Below are positions 5,020 through 5,505 of a stretch of DNA of 5,505 bases, piece after piece (position 1 is the stretch's first letter; each line of letters starts with the position of its first letter). Source of the DNA: Betaproteobacteria bacterium (lineage in GTDB: Bacteria; Pseudomonadota; Gammaproteobacteria; Burkholderiales; Burkholderiaceae_C); NCBI GenBank assembly GCA_005884255.1, contig VBDL01000269.1, forward strand, positions 1 through 5,505. Direction: 5' to 3'. Both the position numbers and the translations under genes were made by a program. Under the pieces are notes generated by a model. The model made no database searches and was not told the DNA's origin. It saw only the letters and a program-made list of their open reading frames with translations.

Positions 5020-5505
5020 ATGAATCACCTGGACCCGCTGTGGCTGCAGAGCTTCGCCGCGATCGCGCAGGCCGGCTCGGTGACGCGCGCCGCGCAGCGT
5101 GTGCACCGCACGCAATCGGCGGTGAGCCTGCACCTGCGCCAGCTCGAGGCCTCGCTCGGCGCGCAACTGGTCGAACGCACGACGCGCTCGCTGAAGCTCA
5201 CCGCCGACGGCGAGCGCTTCCTGCCTTACGCGCAGCGCCTGCTCGATCTGCAGGCCGCCGCGCGCGACGCGCTGCGCGAGACCGCGGCCACACAAGCCGT
5301 GTGGCGCATCGGCGTCAGCGAATACTTTCTGCCGCAGCGGCTGGACGAACTGCTCGCGCTGTTGCAGCAGCATGGCGGCGGCGCGCGCCTGGAATTGCTG
5401 TGGGCCAGCTCCGCATCGCTGCAATCGCTGTGGCGGGCCGGCGAGATCGATCTCGCGGTGATCACCGCACTCGAGCCGCCCGTCGATGCAAGGCCTCTGC
5501 GCCGC
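5020..5505 (+). CDS. LysR-family transcriptional regulator, 3' end beyond the window
   Basis: The frame opens at ATG 5020 and stays open to the last base, giving 162 residues of a family that is usually near 300. Residues about 5-64 are the winged helix-turn-helix: LWLQSFAAIAQAGSVTRAAQ, then the recognition helix TQSAVSLHLRQLEASLG, then LVERTTRSLKLTADGERFL. A linker helix runs over about 66-92. The effector-binding domain begins near 94 (VWRIGVSEYFLPQRLDELLALL) and continues to the edge (GEIDLAVIT). AGGA at 5010-5013, 6 nt before the ATG, supports the start. It is divergent from the tautomerase gene across 90 bp, the typical position of a LysR regulator next to its target. The dyad at 4978-5001 spans its likely -10 box, suggesting autorepression. 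The ligand is unknown. Truncation is due to the window, not to a lesion. Confidence 0.92.
   Translation, partial: MNHLDPLWLQSFAAIAQAGSVTRAAQRVHRTQSAVSLHLRQLEASLGAQLVERTTRSLKLTADGERFLPYAQRLLDLQAAARDALRETAATQAVWRIGVSEYFLPQRLDELLALLQQHGGGARLELLWASSASLQSLWRAGEIDLAVITALEPPVDARPLRR

Noticed and set aside
5005..5424. A 139-codon - frame, and another at 5226-5465, opposite the LysR gene
   Set aside because: The + frame from 5020 carries an unmistakable LysR helix-turn-helix and a good ribosome binding site, so the - frames are shadows.

Overview
The window is very GC-rich, with codon third positions almost always G or C. It looks like chromosomal DNA from a high-GC proteobacterium. A betaproteobacterial (Burkholderiales-like) source is my best guess, from the style of the regulators and the dispersed repeat, but the sequence alone does not prove it. 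There is no tRNA, rRNA, CRISPR array, insertion sequence or phage gene.

Layout from left to right. (1) An AraC-family regulator on + is readable from a GTG at 181. The same frame continues upstream to an ATG at 82 and is interrupted only by one TGA at 175-177. (2) A convergent Lrp/AsnC-family regulator on - (950-1453) shares 29 bp of 3' end with the AraC gene. (3) Divergent from the Lrp gene, across a 93-bp regulatory gap, lies putA on + (1547-4483). It encodes a short (type A) bifunctional proline dehydrogenase / L-glutamate-gamma-semialdehyde dehydrogenase. (4) A perfect 23-bp-arm inverted repeat of two nested REP-like units (4479-4531) fills the gap after putA. (5) A tautomerase-superfamily gene on - (4537-4929) is convergent with putA. 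(6) A LysR-family regulator on + (5020 onward) is divergent from the tautomerase and cut by the window end.

Two two-gene modules can be inferred. The first is Lrp-type regulator plus putA, the classical arrangement for proline-inducible oxidation of proline to glutamate. The second is LysR-type regulator plus tautomerase, where a 7-bp-arm dyad appears to overlap both facing promoters. The AraC gene sits at the edge and its target cannot be told from this window.

The most notable observation is damage at the end of putA. The frame is intact through the conserved GGEGLSG (codon 960) and then leaves the family sequence. The expected extreme C-terminus (NTAAAGGNAALLAGLA, then TGA) is present directly afterwards, but in the +1 frame. 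About 22 codons of conserved sequence are missing (about 67 nt, or any length equal to 1 mod 3). The shifted frame stops at a TAG inside the repeat. Together with the in-frame TGA in the AraC gene, this means either real gene decay or consensus/assembly errors in this contig. I did not find a convincing novel multi-gene system.
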